From: PALSA-1006 sp964571195
GTDB taxonomy: Bacteria > Pseudomonadota > Gammaproteobacteria > Burkholderiales > Gallionellaceae
NCBI GenBank assembly: GCA_964571195.1
Contig: CAZNAD010000011.1
Coordinates: forward strand, 4,260-68,259
Length of the DNA: 64,000 bases
Direction of reading: 5' to 3'
The position numbers were made by a program, and so were the translations under genes. Under the pieces are notes generated by a model. It was not told the DNA's origin and did not search any database. It worked only from the letters and a program-made list of their open reading frames with translations. Positions 1 to 9,181 of the stretch are shown here, piece after piece. The first letter of the stretch is position 1, and each line of letters opens with the position of its first letter.

Positions 1-1657
1 AACGCAGCTGCTCTTCCTCACGTTTACGTTGCGTCACATCGCGGATAAACGCATTGAACTCGAGCTGACGGCCTATTTTGACCTTGGTGATCGCAAGCTC
101 GATCAACAGAATGTGCCCATCCCGATGCAGTCCCTCGACTTCGATGCGCGAGTTCAGGATATGCGTCTCACCACCCGACAGGACTCGTCGCAGACCAAGC
201 CTGTGCGCATCGCGAAAAGCAGGCGGGATAATCGTCTCATGCAACAAGCGCCCAAGCGCTTCTTCGCGCTCCCAACCGAAAATATGGGTCGCCTGCTTGT
301 TCCAACCGCGAATCCGTCCCTGTCCATCCATCTGGATCACCGCATCCAGCGCCGTATCAATGACGGCCTGCTGGCTCTGCTGACTTTCCCGTAACGCGGC
401 TTCCGCCTGCTTGCTCACACTGATATCCGTCACCGTACCCAGTGCCGAGATCGCTCGCCCCAGCATGTCGAAATCCAACTCCGCCTGTTCCCGCACCCAT
501 TTGACCTCACCCGCCACCACGATACGGTGTTCGATCTCGTAAGGCGCCCCATGCAAAGCGGCTTGCCACGCAGCCGAGACCTCGGCAGCGTCTTCGGGAT
601 GGATAAAGCTCAGGAATGTCTCCAGCCTCAATGCATCCCCTTGCTCTATACCAAAAATACGGCAAGCCTCCTCTGACCATTCCAAGCGGCCGGTAACGAT
701 ATTCAGCTCCCAGCTACCGACTTTTGCCACCCTTTGCGCGCGCTTCAGGCTGCGCTCGTTCCGTTCGAGATTGATACGCGCCCGGTTACGCTGATAATTG
801 ACCGCAGAGAGCGTCACGCCCAGCATGGCCATGATGATCAGGAAACCCCACAGATCCAGCACATTGGAAAAGTTAGCAGCATTGAAAAAACCTTGTCCGC
901 TCGCCGCGCTGAACAAAGCCGAACACGAGATCATCAACAACACCGCTGCAACGACACGAGAGTTGAAGCTCAATGCCGCCCATACCACCATCGGGATCAG
1001 CATGAACACCCGGAACTGCCTCTCGAACAATACCTTGCTCAAATCCGTAAAGATCATCAGACACATCAGCGAGAGAACACCGAACAACACCAGTGCCTGT
1101 TTACGGTAAGCCGGAGTCCAGGAAAAGGGGCGGTGGTGCAGGAATGCGATCACAATCGGAGTAAACAACACCACTCCGAGCACATCCCCCATCCACCAGA
1201 GCAGCATCGTCCGCCCGTACTGCTCCCACGATATCGCTCCTGCCCATGCCAAACTCAGGACACCGAACGTCGCGCTGATTTGCGCGCCGATACCGCCGCG
1301 CCACATCAGGCGGAAAATATCGCGCGCTTCGCCGAGAGCTACCGAGAAATAATGATGACGATTAAGCAGGTACGCGGTGAACAAAGCCGCCAGCGTACTG
1401 CCGCTCGCCATGCCGCACACTGCCAGCAACGGCAGTCCAGATACCGCATTCGCCAGAAAGGAACCGATGAATACGCCCGGCCACAAGCGGTAGCCGTACA
1501 ACAACAGGACAGCCAGAGAAATGCCGGAAGGCGGCCAGAACACCGTGACGGAATGTTCCAGCAAAGAGAGGGAAAGTCCGATCTGGGCCGAGATGAAATA
1601 AGCTAGCGCCAGTAAGCCGCCTCGTACCCAGTCACTTTGTAGAAGCTGCTTATTCAA
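1..1657 (-). CDS. MASE1-PAS membrane sensor protein, 3' end outside window
   Basis: The minus strand is open from a TTG at 1657 to the window edge, giving about 552 residues with no stop. The first ~290 residues are very hydrophobic, with about eight predicted membrane segments and the motif VFWPPSGISLA, as in MASE1 sensory domains. Two PAS/PAC units follow: one starts near WELNIVTGRLEWSEEACRIF and the other near AVIDTALDAVIQMDGQGRI. The C-terminal output (histidine kinase, GGDEF or EAL) is off the window, so the signalling type cannot be given. An in-frame stop lies four codons upstream of the TTG and no ATG is available, so TTG is the only reasonable long start; its Shine-Dalgarno sequence is weak. 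Role inferred from the family: inner-membrane sensor of an unknown cue. Confidence 0.85.
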   Translation of the reverse strand, partial: MNKQLLQSDWVRGGLLALAYFISAQIGLSLSLLEHSVTVFWPPSGISLAVLLLYGYRLWPGVFIGSFLANAVSGLPLLAVCGMASGSTLAALFTAYLLNRHHYFSVALGEARDIFRLMWRGGIGAQISATFGVLSLAWAGAISWEQYGRTMLLWWMGDVLGVVLFTPIVIAFLHHRPFSWTPAYRKQALVLFGVLSLMCLMIFTDLSKVLFERQFRVFMLIPMVVWAALSFNSRVVAAVLLMISCSALFSAASGQGFFNAANFSNVLDLWGFLIIMAMLGVTLSAVNYQRNRARINLERNERSLKRAQRVAKVGSWELNIVTGRLEWSEEACRIFGIEQGDALRLETFLSFIHPEDAAEVSAAWQAALHGAPYEIEHRIVVAGEVKWVREQAELDFDMLGRAISALGTVTDISVSKQAEAALRESQQSQQAVIDTALDAVIQMDGQGRIRGWNKQATHIFGWEREEALGRLLHETIIPPAFRDAHRLGLRRVLSGGETHILNSRIEVEGLHRDGHILLIELAITKVKIGRQLEFNAFIRDVTQRKREEEQLR

Positions 1658-1711
1658 GCAAGATATCCATTAACCATAAACGTCTTCCAAGCCGCTCCTG
1701 TTTACCGATGA

Positions 1712-3136
1712 TTAACTCTTCAGCGCAACGAGCACCTCATCCAGCATTTTCTTGGCATCACCGAACAACATACGGTTGTTATCCTTGTAGAACAGCGGAT
1801 TGTCCACACCGGCATAACCGCTCGCCATACTGCGCTTCATCACAATAGACGTCTTGGCCTTCCAGACTTCCAGCACCGGCATACCGGCGATGGGGCTGGT
1901 CGGATCTTCCTGCGCAGCTGGGTTCACGATATCGTTGGCACCGATCACGATAGAGACATCCGTATCCGGGAAATCTCCGTTCAGTTCGTCCATCTCCATC
2001 ACGATGTCGTATGGCACGTGAGCTTCGGCCAGCAACACGTTCATATGGCCGGGCATACGCCCGGCCACCGGATGAATGCCGAAGCGCACGTTGACACCTT
2101 TCTCACGCAACACCTTGGTGATCTCGTAGACCGTATGCTGAGCCTGTGCCACTGCCATGCCGTAGCCCGGCACGATGATCACGCTCTTGGCTTCACGCAA
2201 TAGCTCTGCCGTCTCGGCTGCGCTGATAGACACCACTTCACCCGCCGGTTGCGCATCGCCGCTGGCTTTGGCTGCCTTGCCGTCTCCGCCACCGAACCCG
2301 CCCGCGATGACGCTGATGAAGTTGCGGTTCATCGCGCGGCACATGATGTAGGAAAGGATGGCACCGCTGGAACCCACCAAGGCACCCACGACGATCAGCA
2401 GATCGTTGTTCAGCATGAAGCCGGTCGCCGCCGCCGCCCAACCGGAGTAGCTGTTCAACATGGACACCACCACCGGCATATCGGCACCGCCGATGGCCAT
2501 CACCATGTGAATGCCGAACAGCAAGGCGATCACCGTCATCACGATCAGCGCGATCATGCCCGCACTGATCGTCTCAGCGTGCAGGAATTGCCAGCCAAAA
2601 ATAATCACAACCAACAGGCCCAGCAGATTCAGGAAGTGGCGTCCCGGCAGCAACAGCGGCTTGCCGCCGATCTTGCCCGACAGTTTGCCGAAGGCGATCA
2701 GCGAGCCGGAAAAAGTCACCGCACCGATCAGGATACCGACATACACTTCGATCTCGTGGATCGCCTTTTCAGCGCTGGACAGATTCAGTGCGGCAATTGG
2801 GTCGATGTAATTGGCGAAGCCCACCAGACACGCGGCGAGACCGACCAGACTGTGCATCAGCGCGACCAGTTCCGGCATCTGCGTCATCTGCACCTTGCGC
2901 GCCGCATAGAGCCCGATGCTGCCGCCCGCCAGCATCGCACCGATGATCCAGGGAAGCCCCGCCATCGTGACACGCGGACCGAACACCGTGGCCAGCACGG
3001 CGATGGTCATGCCTATCATGCCGTAGAGATTGCCGCGCCGCGAAGACTCGGGGTTGGACAGCCCCCCCAAGCTGAGGATGAAGAGAATGATTGCGCCAAT
3101 ATAAGCAACCGTTGCCAAACTTGCAGACATATTCAT
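1712..3136 (-). CDS. pntB: NAD(P) transhydrogenase subunit beta
   Basis: This 474-residue protein is full length for PntB. Roughly the first 270 residues form multiple membrane helices of the proton channel (domain II). The C-terminal ~180 residues are the NADP(H)-binding domain III, with VIIVPGYGMAVAQAQHTVYE and the GANDIVNPAAQ motif. With PntA it couples proton re-entry to hydride transfer from NADH to NADP+, making NADPH in the inner membrane. It lies 6 nt downstream of pntA and is surely co-transcribed with it. The region after the stop to 1657 shows no clear terminator. Confidence 0.97.
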   Translation of the reverse strand: MNMSASLATVAYIGAIILFILSLGGLSNPESSRRGNLYGMIGMTIAVLATVFGPRVTMAGLPWIIGAMLAGGSIGLYAARKVQMTQMPELVALMHSLVGLAACLVGFANYIDPIAALNLSSAEKAIHEIEVYVGILIGAVTFSGSLIAFGKLSGKIGGKPLLLPGRHFLNLLGLLVVIIFGWQFLHAETISAGMIALIVMTVIALLFGIHMVMAIGGADMPVVVSMLNSYSGWAAAATGFMLNNDLLIVVGALVGSSGAILSYIMCRAMNRNFISVIAGGFGGGDGKAAKASGDAQPAGEVVSISAAETAELLREAKSVIIVPGYGMAVAQAQHTVYEITKVLREKGVNVRFGIHPVAGRMPGHMNVLLAEAHVPYDIVMEMDELNGDFPDTDVSIVIGANDIVNPAAQEDPTSPIAGMPVLEVWKAKTSIVMKRSMASGYAGVDNPLFYKDNNRMLFGDAKKMLDEVLVALKS

Positions 3137-3142
3137 TTATCC

Positions 3143-4717
3143 TTATTTGCGGAACATTGACAGCATGCGCTTGGTCACGGCAAAACCACCGACCATATTG
3201 ACCGCAGTGAGTGCGATACCCGCTACCGCCAGACCCCGTATCCATCCATCCGGGCGATCCAGCCCCAACTCCATTGGCGGCGCGATCTGCACCAGCGCAC
3301 CGATGGCGATGATGCTACTGATCGCATTGGTGACACTCATCAAAGGAGTGTGCAGCGCCGGAGTGACATTCCACACCACCATGTAACCCACAAAACACGC
3401 GAGCACGAACACGGTGAAGTGGCCGAGGAACGCTGCGGGGGCGTAAGCCCCGATGAGCAGAAACAACAGTGCCGCGATACCGAATATCGCCGCCGTCTTG
3501 CCTGCCGCAACAGGTGCGCCACCGCTACCGTGACCATGCGCGGCAGGTACTGCCGCCGGTTTGGCCGCAGTCGGTTTAACCGCCGGCTGTTTCGGCGCAG
3601 GAGCAGGCCAGGTAATCGCGCCGTCCTTGATGACGGTCAGTCCACGGATCGCATCATCTTCCATGTTGACATTGATGACGCCATCCTTGGTCTTGCACAA
3701 TTCTTCGGTCAGACGGAACAGATTGGTCGCATACAGCGAGGAAGACTGTTTGGACAGACGACTATTCAGGTCGGTGTAACCGACGATGGTCACGCCGTGC
3801 TTCACCACAGCCTTGCCGGGTTCGGTCAGCTCGCAGTTACCACCCCGCTCCGCTGCCATATCAACGATGACGCTGCCGGGCTTCATGCTCTGCACCATCT
3901 CGGCAGTGATCAAACGCGGCGCGGGTTTGCCGGGGATCAGCGCGGTGGTGATGATGATATCCACCTCGCGCGCCTGCTGAGCATACATCTCGCGCTGAGC
4001 TTGCTGGAAGCCATCGCTCATCACCTTGGCGTAACCGCCGCCGCCGCCGCCCTCTTCTTCATAATCGACTTTGACGAATTCGCCGCCCAGCGACTTGACC
4101 TGATCGGCCACTTCGGCACGAGTGTCGTTGGCGCGCACGATCGCCCCCAGTCCTGTGGCAGTTCCGATAGCAGCGAGACCGGCCACACCGGCACCTGCAA
4201 TAAATACCTTGGCCGGCGGAACTTTGCCCGCAGCGGTGATCTGTCCGTTGAAAAAGCGGCCAAAAACGTTGGCAGCCTCGATGACGGCCCTATAGCCGGC
4301 CACCCCGGCCTGAGAACTCAGCGCATCCATCTTCTGGGCACGGCTCAATATGCGCGGCAGACAGTCGATGGCCAGCACAGTGGCCTTCTTCGCCGCCAGT
4401 TGCTGCATCAGTTCCGGGTTTTGCGCGGGCCAAATGAAGCCGACCAAGTGACCTCCTTCGCGCATCAAACCGACTTCATCTTTCGTTGGTACAGCCACCT
4501 TGAAAACGATGTCAGACTCGGCCCAAAGTTTTGCAGCATCCTCTACAACAGTGGCACCGGCGGCGCGATAAGTATCGTCACTGAAATTTGCCGCATCTCC
4601 GGCACCGGACTGTACACAAACCGCAAAACCCAATTTGACGAGTTTTTCAACAACATCCGGCACGGTGGCAACGCGCTTTTCGCCTACGCTAATTTCCGTA
4701 GGAATCCCTATACGCAT
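3143..4717 (-). CDS. pntA: NAD(P) transhydrogenase subunit alpha
   Basis: This is a 524-residue fused alpha subunit. Residues ~1-380 are the NAD(H)-binding domain I (AGAGVAGLAAIGTATGLGA nucleotide loop, alanine-dehydrogenase-like fold). A Pro/Ala-rich linker and about four C-terminal membrane helices follow. The ATG at 4717 (MRIGIPTEI) is chosen because it has TAGGAGAG just upstream and matches the usual PntA N-terminus; a longer frame upstream is not needed. A run of six glycines after VDYEEE, in the catalytic domain, is an unusual but in-frame low-complexity stretch. It is the first gene of the pntA-pntB pair. Confidence 0.97.
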   Translation of the reverse strand: MRIGIPTEISVGEKRVATVPDVVEKLVKLGFAVCVQSGAGDAANFSDDTYRAAGATVVEDAAKLWAESDIVFKVAVPTKDEVGLMREGGHLVGFIWPAQNPELMQQLAAKKATVLAIDCLPRILSRAQKMDALSSQAGVAGYRAVIEAANVFGRFFNGQITAAGKVPPAKVFIAGAGVAGLAAIGTATGLGAIVRANDTRAEVADQVKSLGGEFVKVDYEEEGGGGGGYAKVMSDGFQQAQREMYAQQAREVDIIITTALIPGKPAPRLITAEMVQSMKPGSVIVDMAAERGGNCELTEPGKAVVKHGVTIVGYTDLNSRLSKQSSSLYATNLFRLTEELCKTKDGVINVNMEDDAIRGLTVIKDGAITWPAPAPKQPAVKPTAAKPAAVPAAHGHGSGGAPVAAGKTAAIFGIAALLFLLIGAYAPAAFLGHFTVFVLACFVGYMVVWNVTPALHTPLMSVTNAISSIIAIGALVQIAPPMELGLDRPDGWIRGLAVAGIALTAVNMVGGFAVTKRMLSMFRK

Positions 4718-4827
4718 GAAGACTCTCCTATTGGATTGCACCCTTGAAAAACGCCCGGGGTCGCCGGGCGCTATCTGTTCTTATCCCGCAATTATATACG
4801 AGCTTTTAAGATACGATGCCCCAAAAG

Positions 4828-4851
4828 AAAAGCACGCCGTAGCGTGCTTTT
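4828..4851 (-). terminator. intrinsic terminator after the Csp1 gene
   Basis: A perfect 10-bp inverted repeat (AAAAGCACGC / GCGTGCTTTT) with a CGTA loop lies 27 nt past the stop of the copper-protein gene. Read on the minus strand it ends in a T-rich tract. The symmetric A/T flanks would allow some activity on either strand. Confidence 0.85.
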
Positions 4852-4877
4852 TCATGCTTATGCCTAGCGCAGTCAGA

Positions 4878-5309
4878 TCAGGCGGCGATCTTCTTGCATT
4901 CCTTGTAACAGGCCGCACAAGCCTCCATGCAAGCCTTGCATTCAGGATGTTTCTCTGTCTTCTTGCATTCTTCTTCGCATTCTTTGCAAACATCCATCGC
5001 CAATTTGGCCATCTGCGGCAGATTCTTCGCCTCGGCGGCGGCCAACTTCTGCAATGCCGCACACATGGCCTCAACCTGGCTGGCACTCTTCGCACACGCC
5101 GCCATACTCTTGTCTCCCTGCCCCAACAGCACCAGACAATGCTGCAAACAGATCTGCGCCTTCAGCACACAATCCGACGCAGCTTCGATCAAGCCGCTGT
5201 TGCGTGTCGTAGCCATATGGTGATGATCATGCTCTGCCGCGAATACACGCCCGGCTGTCGCTGCTGCCACCATTGCCGCTGTACCTACCAACAATTCTCT
5301 ACGATTCAT
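4878..5309 (-). CDS. Tat-exported four-helix-bundle copper storage protein (Csp1-like)
   Basis: The protein has 143 residues and 13 cysteines, spaced as CxxxC/CxxC along predicted helices (CKECEEEC, CKACMEACAACYKEC). This is the hallmark of the DUF326/Csp copper storage bundle, in which Cys residues line the core and bind many Cu(I) ions. The N-terminus MNRRELLVGTAAMVAAATAG is a twin-arginine signal followed by AxA, so export in folded form to the periplasm is expected, as in Csp1 rather than cytosolic Csp3. A His-rich stretch (HDHHH) follows the signal. It appears monocistronic, with its own terminator. Confidence 0.85.
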   Translation of the reverse strand: MNRRELLVGTAAMVAAATAGRVFAAEHDHHHMATTRNSGLIEAASDCVLKAQICLQHCLVLLGQGDKSMAACAKSASQVEAMCAALQKLAAAEAKNLPQMAKLAMDVCKECEEECKKTEKHPECKACMEACAACYKECKKIAA

Positions 5310-5339
5310 GTGCTCTCCTTCGATATTTATCTGGTCTAT

Positions 5340-7388
5340 TTATCTGCTCACAGACGGAATACAGTCTACCCCAAACCCTTTGCCCATGTCATTGACCTCC
5401 ATCTCCCGCAAGGCCCTCTCGAACTTAGCCACTGGCACCGGCTTGCCGAACAGGAACCCCTGGAAATTATGGCAGCCATGAGTATTCAAGAAATCGCGCT
5501 GCGCATCGGTCTCCACCCCCTCCGCAATTACGCCCAGTGCCAACGCATCACTCATGGCGATGATCGCCTGCACAATAGCCGCATCATTGGGGTCACTTGC
5601 GATATCACGCACAAACGAGCGGTCTATTTTGATCTGATCCAGAGGCAACTGCTTGAGATACTGCAAAGAAGAATAGCCGGTTCCAAAATCATCCATTGAG
5701 AAACTCAGCCCGAGCAACTTCAACTCACGCATCTTGGCGATGGTGTCATCAATATCCTCCAGCACGATGCTTTCCGTCAGCTCCAACTTGAGATGCGAAG
5801 GTTTCGCGCCACTCTCCTGCAATATACGCTGCACCCGCATCACAAAATCCGCCTGGCGGAATTGTTTGGCACTGACATTCACCGCCAAGCGCAGGTCGCG
5901 GGTCAGCGCATCTCCCTGCCAAGTGCGCAATTGAGCACATGCCGCTTGCAGCACCCACAGCCCGACCGGCACGATCATGCCGGTTTCTTCAAGAACAAAG
6001 ATGAACTCCGCAGGAGAAATCAACCCGCGTTGCGGATGCTGCCAACGCAACAGCACCTCCGCACCCAGCGGGCGATGGCGGCTATCCACCTGTATCTGAT
6101 AGTAGAGCTGGAAATGGTTATGCTCCAATGCCAGGCGGAGCTCGGTCTCCAGGTCCGCTCGCGCCTCGATGGCCGACTGCGTTTCGGGATCATAGAAACG
6201 AATGGTGTTACGCCCTGCCGATTTGGCTTGATACATAGCGATATCGGCATATTTGAGCAGATCATCGATACTGTCGCGCAGCCCCGTGAACATCGCGATA
6301 CCGATACTCGGTGTGGCATGATGGATATGCCCTTTGATCTGATATGGCTGATTTAGCGCAGCCCGCATCCGTTCCGCCACACGCTCCGCCTGATCGGCCG
6401 CGCGGGCGGCATCGGTGCCGAGCGACTCCAGCACCACCACGAATTCGTCACCGCCCAAACGGGCCACCGTATCGCCGTCATGCACGCACGACTGCAACCG
6501 TACGGCGACCTCCTTCAGCAGTAGATCGCCGACCTCGTGGCCTTTCGTATCATTGAGCGTCTTGAAGTGATCCAGATCAAGGAACATGATCGCGCCATGC
6601 TGATGATTGCGCACACTCGCTGAAAACGCCTGCTGAAGACGATCCATCAACAGGCGCCGATTGGGCAACTCCGTCAACAGGTCAAAAAAGGCTAACTGAT
6701 GGATCTGCTGTTCATATCGCTTCCGCTCGGAAATATCGAGTACCTTGGCTTGCAGCACCTTCTTGCCATCTTTATCCAGAGTGCTGAGCGTCACTTCGGC
6801 CAGAAAGACCTGATCATTGTCCGCACGCCGATGCAGCCATTCGAAGTGGTGATGCCCCCGCGTGATCGCCGTGGCGATATGCTGATTGGCGAGCGTAGTG
6901 GAGTCAGTTCCACAGGATTGCATCTGCGGAGACAAATCTGCGGGATGTTTCGAGCAGAACTCCTCGACCGAGACACAACCGAACATCTTCAGCGTCGCCT
7001 TGTTGCAGTCAAAGAAGCCCCGCTCGTCCAGCAACATCACCGCATCGCTGCTCGAATCAAAAAGCTGGCGATATTTATCCTCGAACTGTTGTAGCGCGGC
7101 GGCATTCACGCGCGTCATCGCAACGGCATGCTGGCCGAGCCGGGTCAATATCCACGTGGCGATGGAAGCGACGATCAACGAAGTGAGCGAACCTGTCAGC
7201 AGATAATCCGCAGTGATGCGTCCGTGAAAGAAGAGGCTACTTAGGGAAACGATCAGCAAAGTCGCCAGGACACTACCCGCCACGACCCATTGGGGACGAA
7301 TAGTCAAAAAATCGACACCGCCACCCGCTGATGGGGTTGCGGCGCGGTCGATATTGCCTGAGTCAGATGCAGCGGGATCAGAGGACAA
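5340..7388 (-). CDS. PAS-GGDEF-EAL cyclic-di-GMP signalling protein
   Basis: This 682-residue protein has two membrane helices (about residues 33-53 and 62-84) and a PAS domain (~103-222). The GGDEF domain (~230-400) has an intact RLGGDEF at 310-316, and the EAL domain (~420-665) is C-terminal. The EAL signature reads EVL (GAEVLLRW), a common active variant, and the downstream DDFGTGYSSL and KIDRSFV motifs are present. Either diguanylate cyclase or phosphodiesterase activity, or both, is possible. It lies 30 nt upstream of the Csp1 gene with no obvious functional link. Confidence 0.93.
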   Translation of the reverse strand: MSSDPAASDSGNIDRAATPSAGGGVDFLTIRPQWVVAGSVLATLLIVSLSSLFFHGRITADYLLTGSLTSLIVASIATWILTRLGQHAVAMTRVNAAALQQFEDKYRQLFDSSSDAVMLLDERGFFDCNKATLKMFGCVSVEEFCSKHPADLSPQMQSCGTDSTTLANQHIATAITRGHHHFEWLHRRADNDQVFLAEVTLSTLDKDGKKVLQAKVLDISERKRYEQQIHQLAFFDLLTELPNRRLLMDRLQQAFSASVRNHQHGAIMFLDLDHFKTLNDTKGHEVGDLLLKEVAVRLQSCVHDGDTVARLGGDEFVVVLESLGTDAARAADQAERVAERMRAALNQPYQIKGHIHHATPSIGIAMFTGLRDSIDDLLKYADIAMYQAKSAGRNTIRFYDPETQSAIEARADLETELRLALEHNHFQLYYQIQVDSRHRPLGAEVLLRWQHPQRGLISPAEFIFVLEETGMIVPVGLWVLQAACAQLRTWQGDALTRDLRLAVNVSAKQFRQADFVMRVQRILQESGAKPSHLKLELTESIVLEDIDDTIAKMRELKLLGLSFSMDDFGTGYSSLQYLKQLPLDQIKIDRSFVRDIASDPNDAAIVQAIIAMSDALALGVIAEGVETDAQRDFLNTHGCHNFQGFLFGKPVPVAKFERALREMEVNDMGKGFGVDCIPSVSR

Positions 7389-7460
7389 AACAGAAAACGG
7401 GTCAGTTAGAATTCCGCAATCCTAACTGAAAACGCCGGTTATCCGCCAGAACTGGCGCAA

Positions 7461-7871
7461 TTATTTTCCGCCTATGGTCAGAAAAGACAGCTTGGTCACC
7501 CCGGCCTTCTGCGCGATCGCCATGATCTGTGCCACGCGACCGTAATTTACCGCCTCGTCAGACTGTATCTGCAACTGGAACTGAGGGTCGGTCGCACGCG
7601 CTTTCAGCATCTCTGCCAATCCTTCATCACTCAAGTGGGCGGAATCGAGCGAGATGTCCCCTTTGGCATCGATAGCTAGGCTGACCTTCTGCAGTTTGTC
7701 ATTCTTGGCGACCGCGTCGGTCTTGGGCAAATTGATTTTGAGTGCCTGCGGTGCCAACAACGGTGCCGTGATGATGAACACCACCAGCAAGACCAGCATC
7801 ACGTCCACCAAAGGCGTGACGTTGATCTCGCTCATCATGCCGTCCTGCCCGGAATTATTGCCGATCGCCAT
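7461..7871 (-). CDS. exbD: ExbD biopolymer transport protein
   Basis: This 136-residue protein has one N-terminal membrane helix preceded by MSEINVTPLVDVMLVLLVVF; the Asp in PLVDVML is the conserved proton-pathway residue of ExbD/TolR. A small periplasmic domain follows. It lies 2 nt after exbB and is the last gene of the long minus-strand operon that starts near 19.6 kb. With ExbB and TonB it supplies energy to the two outer-membrane receptors of that operon. Confidence 0.93.
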   Translation of the reverse strand: MAIGNNSGQDGMMSEINVTPLVDVMLVLLVVFIITAPLLAPQALKINLPKTDAVAKNDKLQKVSLAIDAKGDISLDSAHLSDEGLAEMLKARATDPQFQLQIQSDEAVNYGRVAQIMAIAQKAGVTKLSFLTIGGK

Positions 7872-7873
7872 GG

Positions 7874-8530
7874 TTACACCTTGTAGTTGTGTTTGGCCGC
7901 GAGGCGGATAAAGTCATGCGCAAAATTCTCCAGGTCGGTCACATGAACTTTCAGGCGACGCAGGAAGAAATTGTACGCCAGCACCGCAGGCAAAGCAGTA
8001 GCAATACCGATGGCGGTGGCGACCAGCGCTTCCCCGATGGGACCGGCCACCACATCCAGCGAAGCAGAGCCGCTCTGACCGATGTTCTGCAACGCATGCA
8101 TGATGCCCCACACCGTACCGAACAACCCCACAAAAGGGGAGGTCGAACCGATAGTCGCCAGCTCGGCCAGACCACGCTCATGATAACGCTGGATATTCTG
8201 CAACTGCTGGCGCAACTGGCGTTCCAACCCGTCATGCGGAGAGTCCAGATGCTTCAAATCGTTCTGCACAACTCCAAGTGCTTTCAACTCCTCGAAACCC
8301 GCCTGCCCCAGATGGGCGAAGTCACCCTTGCTCTCGGCCACAACCGCCGCCGCCCCCGACCAATCCGCCGCCGCCCAGAATCGCTCGGTAAAAGCCTTGT
8401 TCTCAATGGCCTGTTGGCGCTGCTTCCATAATTTAAACAGCGCGATCGACCATGTCGCCACCGACAACAACAGCAATAACGCCAAGGTCAGCGAAACAAC
8501 CAGTGAATCGGTGGAAAAATAATTACTCAT
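7874..8530 (-). CDS. exbB: ExbB/MotA-TolQ proton-channel protein
   Basis: This 218-residue protein has three membrane segments. The conserved core is present: ERGLAELATIGSTSPFVGLFGTVWGIM, then IGEALVATAIGIATALPAVLAYNF. It forms the inner-membrane channel that works with ExbD and TonB. Its start overlaps the end of tonB by 4 nt (ATGA), and exbD follows after 2 nt, so the three are translationally coupled. Confidence 0.94.
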   Translation of the reverse strand: MSNYFSTDSLVVSLTLALLLLLSVATWSIALFKLWKQRQQAIENKAFTERFWAAADWSGAAAVVAESKGDFAHLGQAGFEELKALGVVQNDLKHLDSPHDGLERQLRQQLQNIQRYHERGLAELATIGSTSPFVGLFGTVWGIMHALQNIGQSGSASLDVVAGPIGEALVATAIGIATALPAVLAYNFFLRRLKVHVTDLENFAHDFIRLAAKHNYKV

Positions 8531-9180
8531 GCGTTGTTATCCTCTAAAGAAAAATTGATTGGTACCAAAAACCATTCCGTGATCGCCTGCCCCAAGCGGC
8601 GCGCCGGCGTGAAGCGCCAACTCTTCACCGTCTGCAACGCGGCATTGTCCAAGACCTGATATCCGCTACTGCTAAAAAGCAGCACCTGTCCGGCACGCCC
8701 CTCCGCCAGCACCTCCACGTTCAGCACCACCTTGCCATGATAGCCCATACGGCGCGCCACCATTGGATAGGGAGGACGGGGATTATTCAAATAGTCCGCC
8801 CGAAAATCAGGCTGCGTATCCGCCACCAAAGGTGCTGCCGGTTTATTTTCAGCCGGCGCAGCGGCGACGGGAGGCTCGACCGGCTTCTTCTCCTCCGGCT
8901 CGGCCTCATCCTCCACCTGTTTTTGCACCGGTTCCGGTTTAACGAGCGGGGGACTTTCCATTTGTACTTGCGGGCTTTGCTCCTGCGCGAACGAAACTGA
9001 CATCTCATCAATCTGCACGCTGGGCGGATCAGACTGCAACAGGCCAACACCGAACACCGTGGCATGCAGTAACAGCACCAGTCCGACCACGATGAGAGTC
9101 TCTCGCTGACGCGAGTAGTCAGCAAAAGAATATTGCGACTGCGCCATCGAACCGGACATCAAAAAATCGGCGGCGGGCAT
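8527..9180 (-). CDS. tonB: TonB energy transducer
   Basis: This 217-residue protein has the full TonB layout: a short cytoplasmic head, one membrane helix (~30-50), a Pro/Glu/Lys-rich periplasmic spacer (EPVQKQVEDEAEPEEKKPVE), and a C-terminal TonB domain from about residue 130 (NPRPPYPMVARRMGYHGKV, ending SWRFTPARRLG). It starts 1 nt after the receptor stop codon, with an AGAAGGG sequence inside the receptor gene. A start at the later Met (MAQSQYSF) is also possible. It is dedicated to the receptor next to it, judging from the tight packing. Confidence 0.93.
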   Translation of the reverse strand: MPAADFLMSGSMAQSQYSFADYSRQRETLIVVGLVLLLHATVFGVGLLQSDPPSVQIDEMSVSFAQEQSPQVQMESPPLVKPEPVQKQVEDEAEPEEKKPVEPPVAAAPAENKPAAPLVADTQPDFRADYLNNPRPPYPMVARRMGYHGKVVLNVEVLAEGRAGQVLLFSSSGYQVLDNAALQTVKSWRFTPARRLGQAITEWFLVPINFSLEDNNA

Positions 9181-9181
9181 T

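Noticed and set aside
734..1606. A 290-codon plus-strand open frame opposite the MASE1-PAS gene.
   Set aside because: The minus strand encodes a clear membrane sensor across the same DNA; the plus frame is low-complexity His/Arg/Gln sequence.
3350..4747. A 465-codon plus-strand open frame opposite pntA.
   Set aside because: pntA on the minus strand is unambiguous; the plus frame has no motif or start signal.
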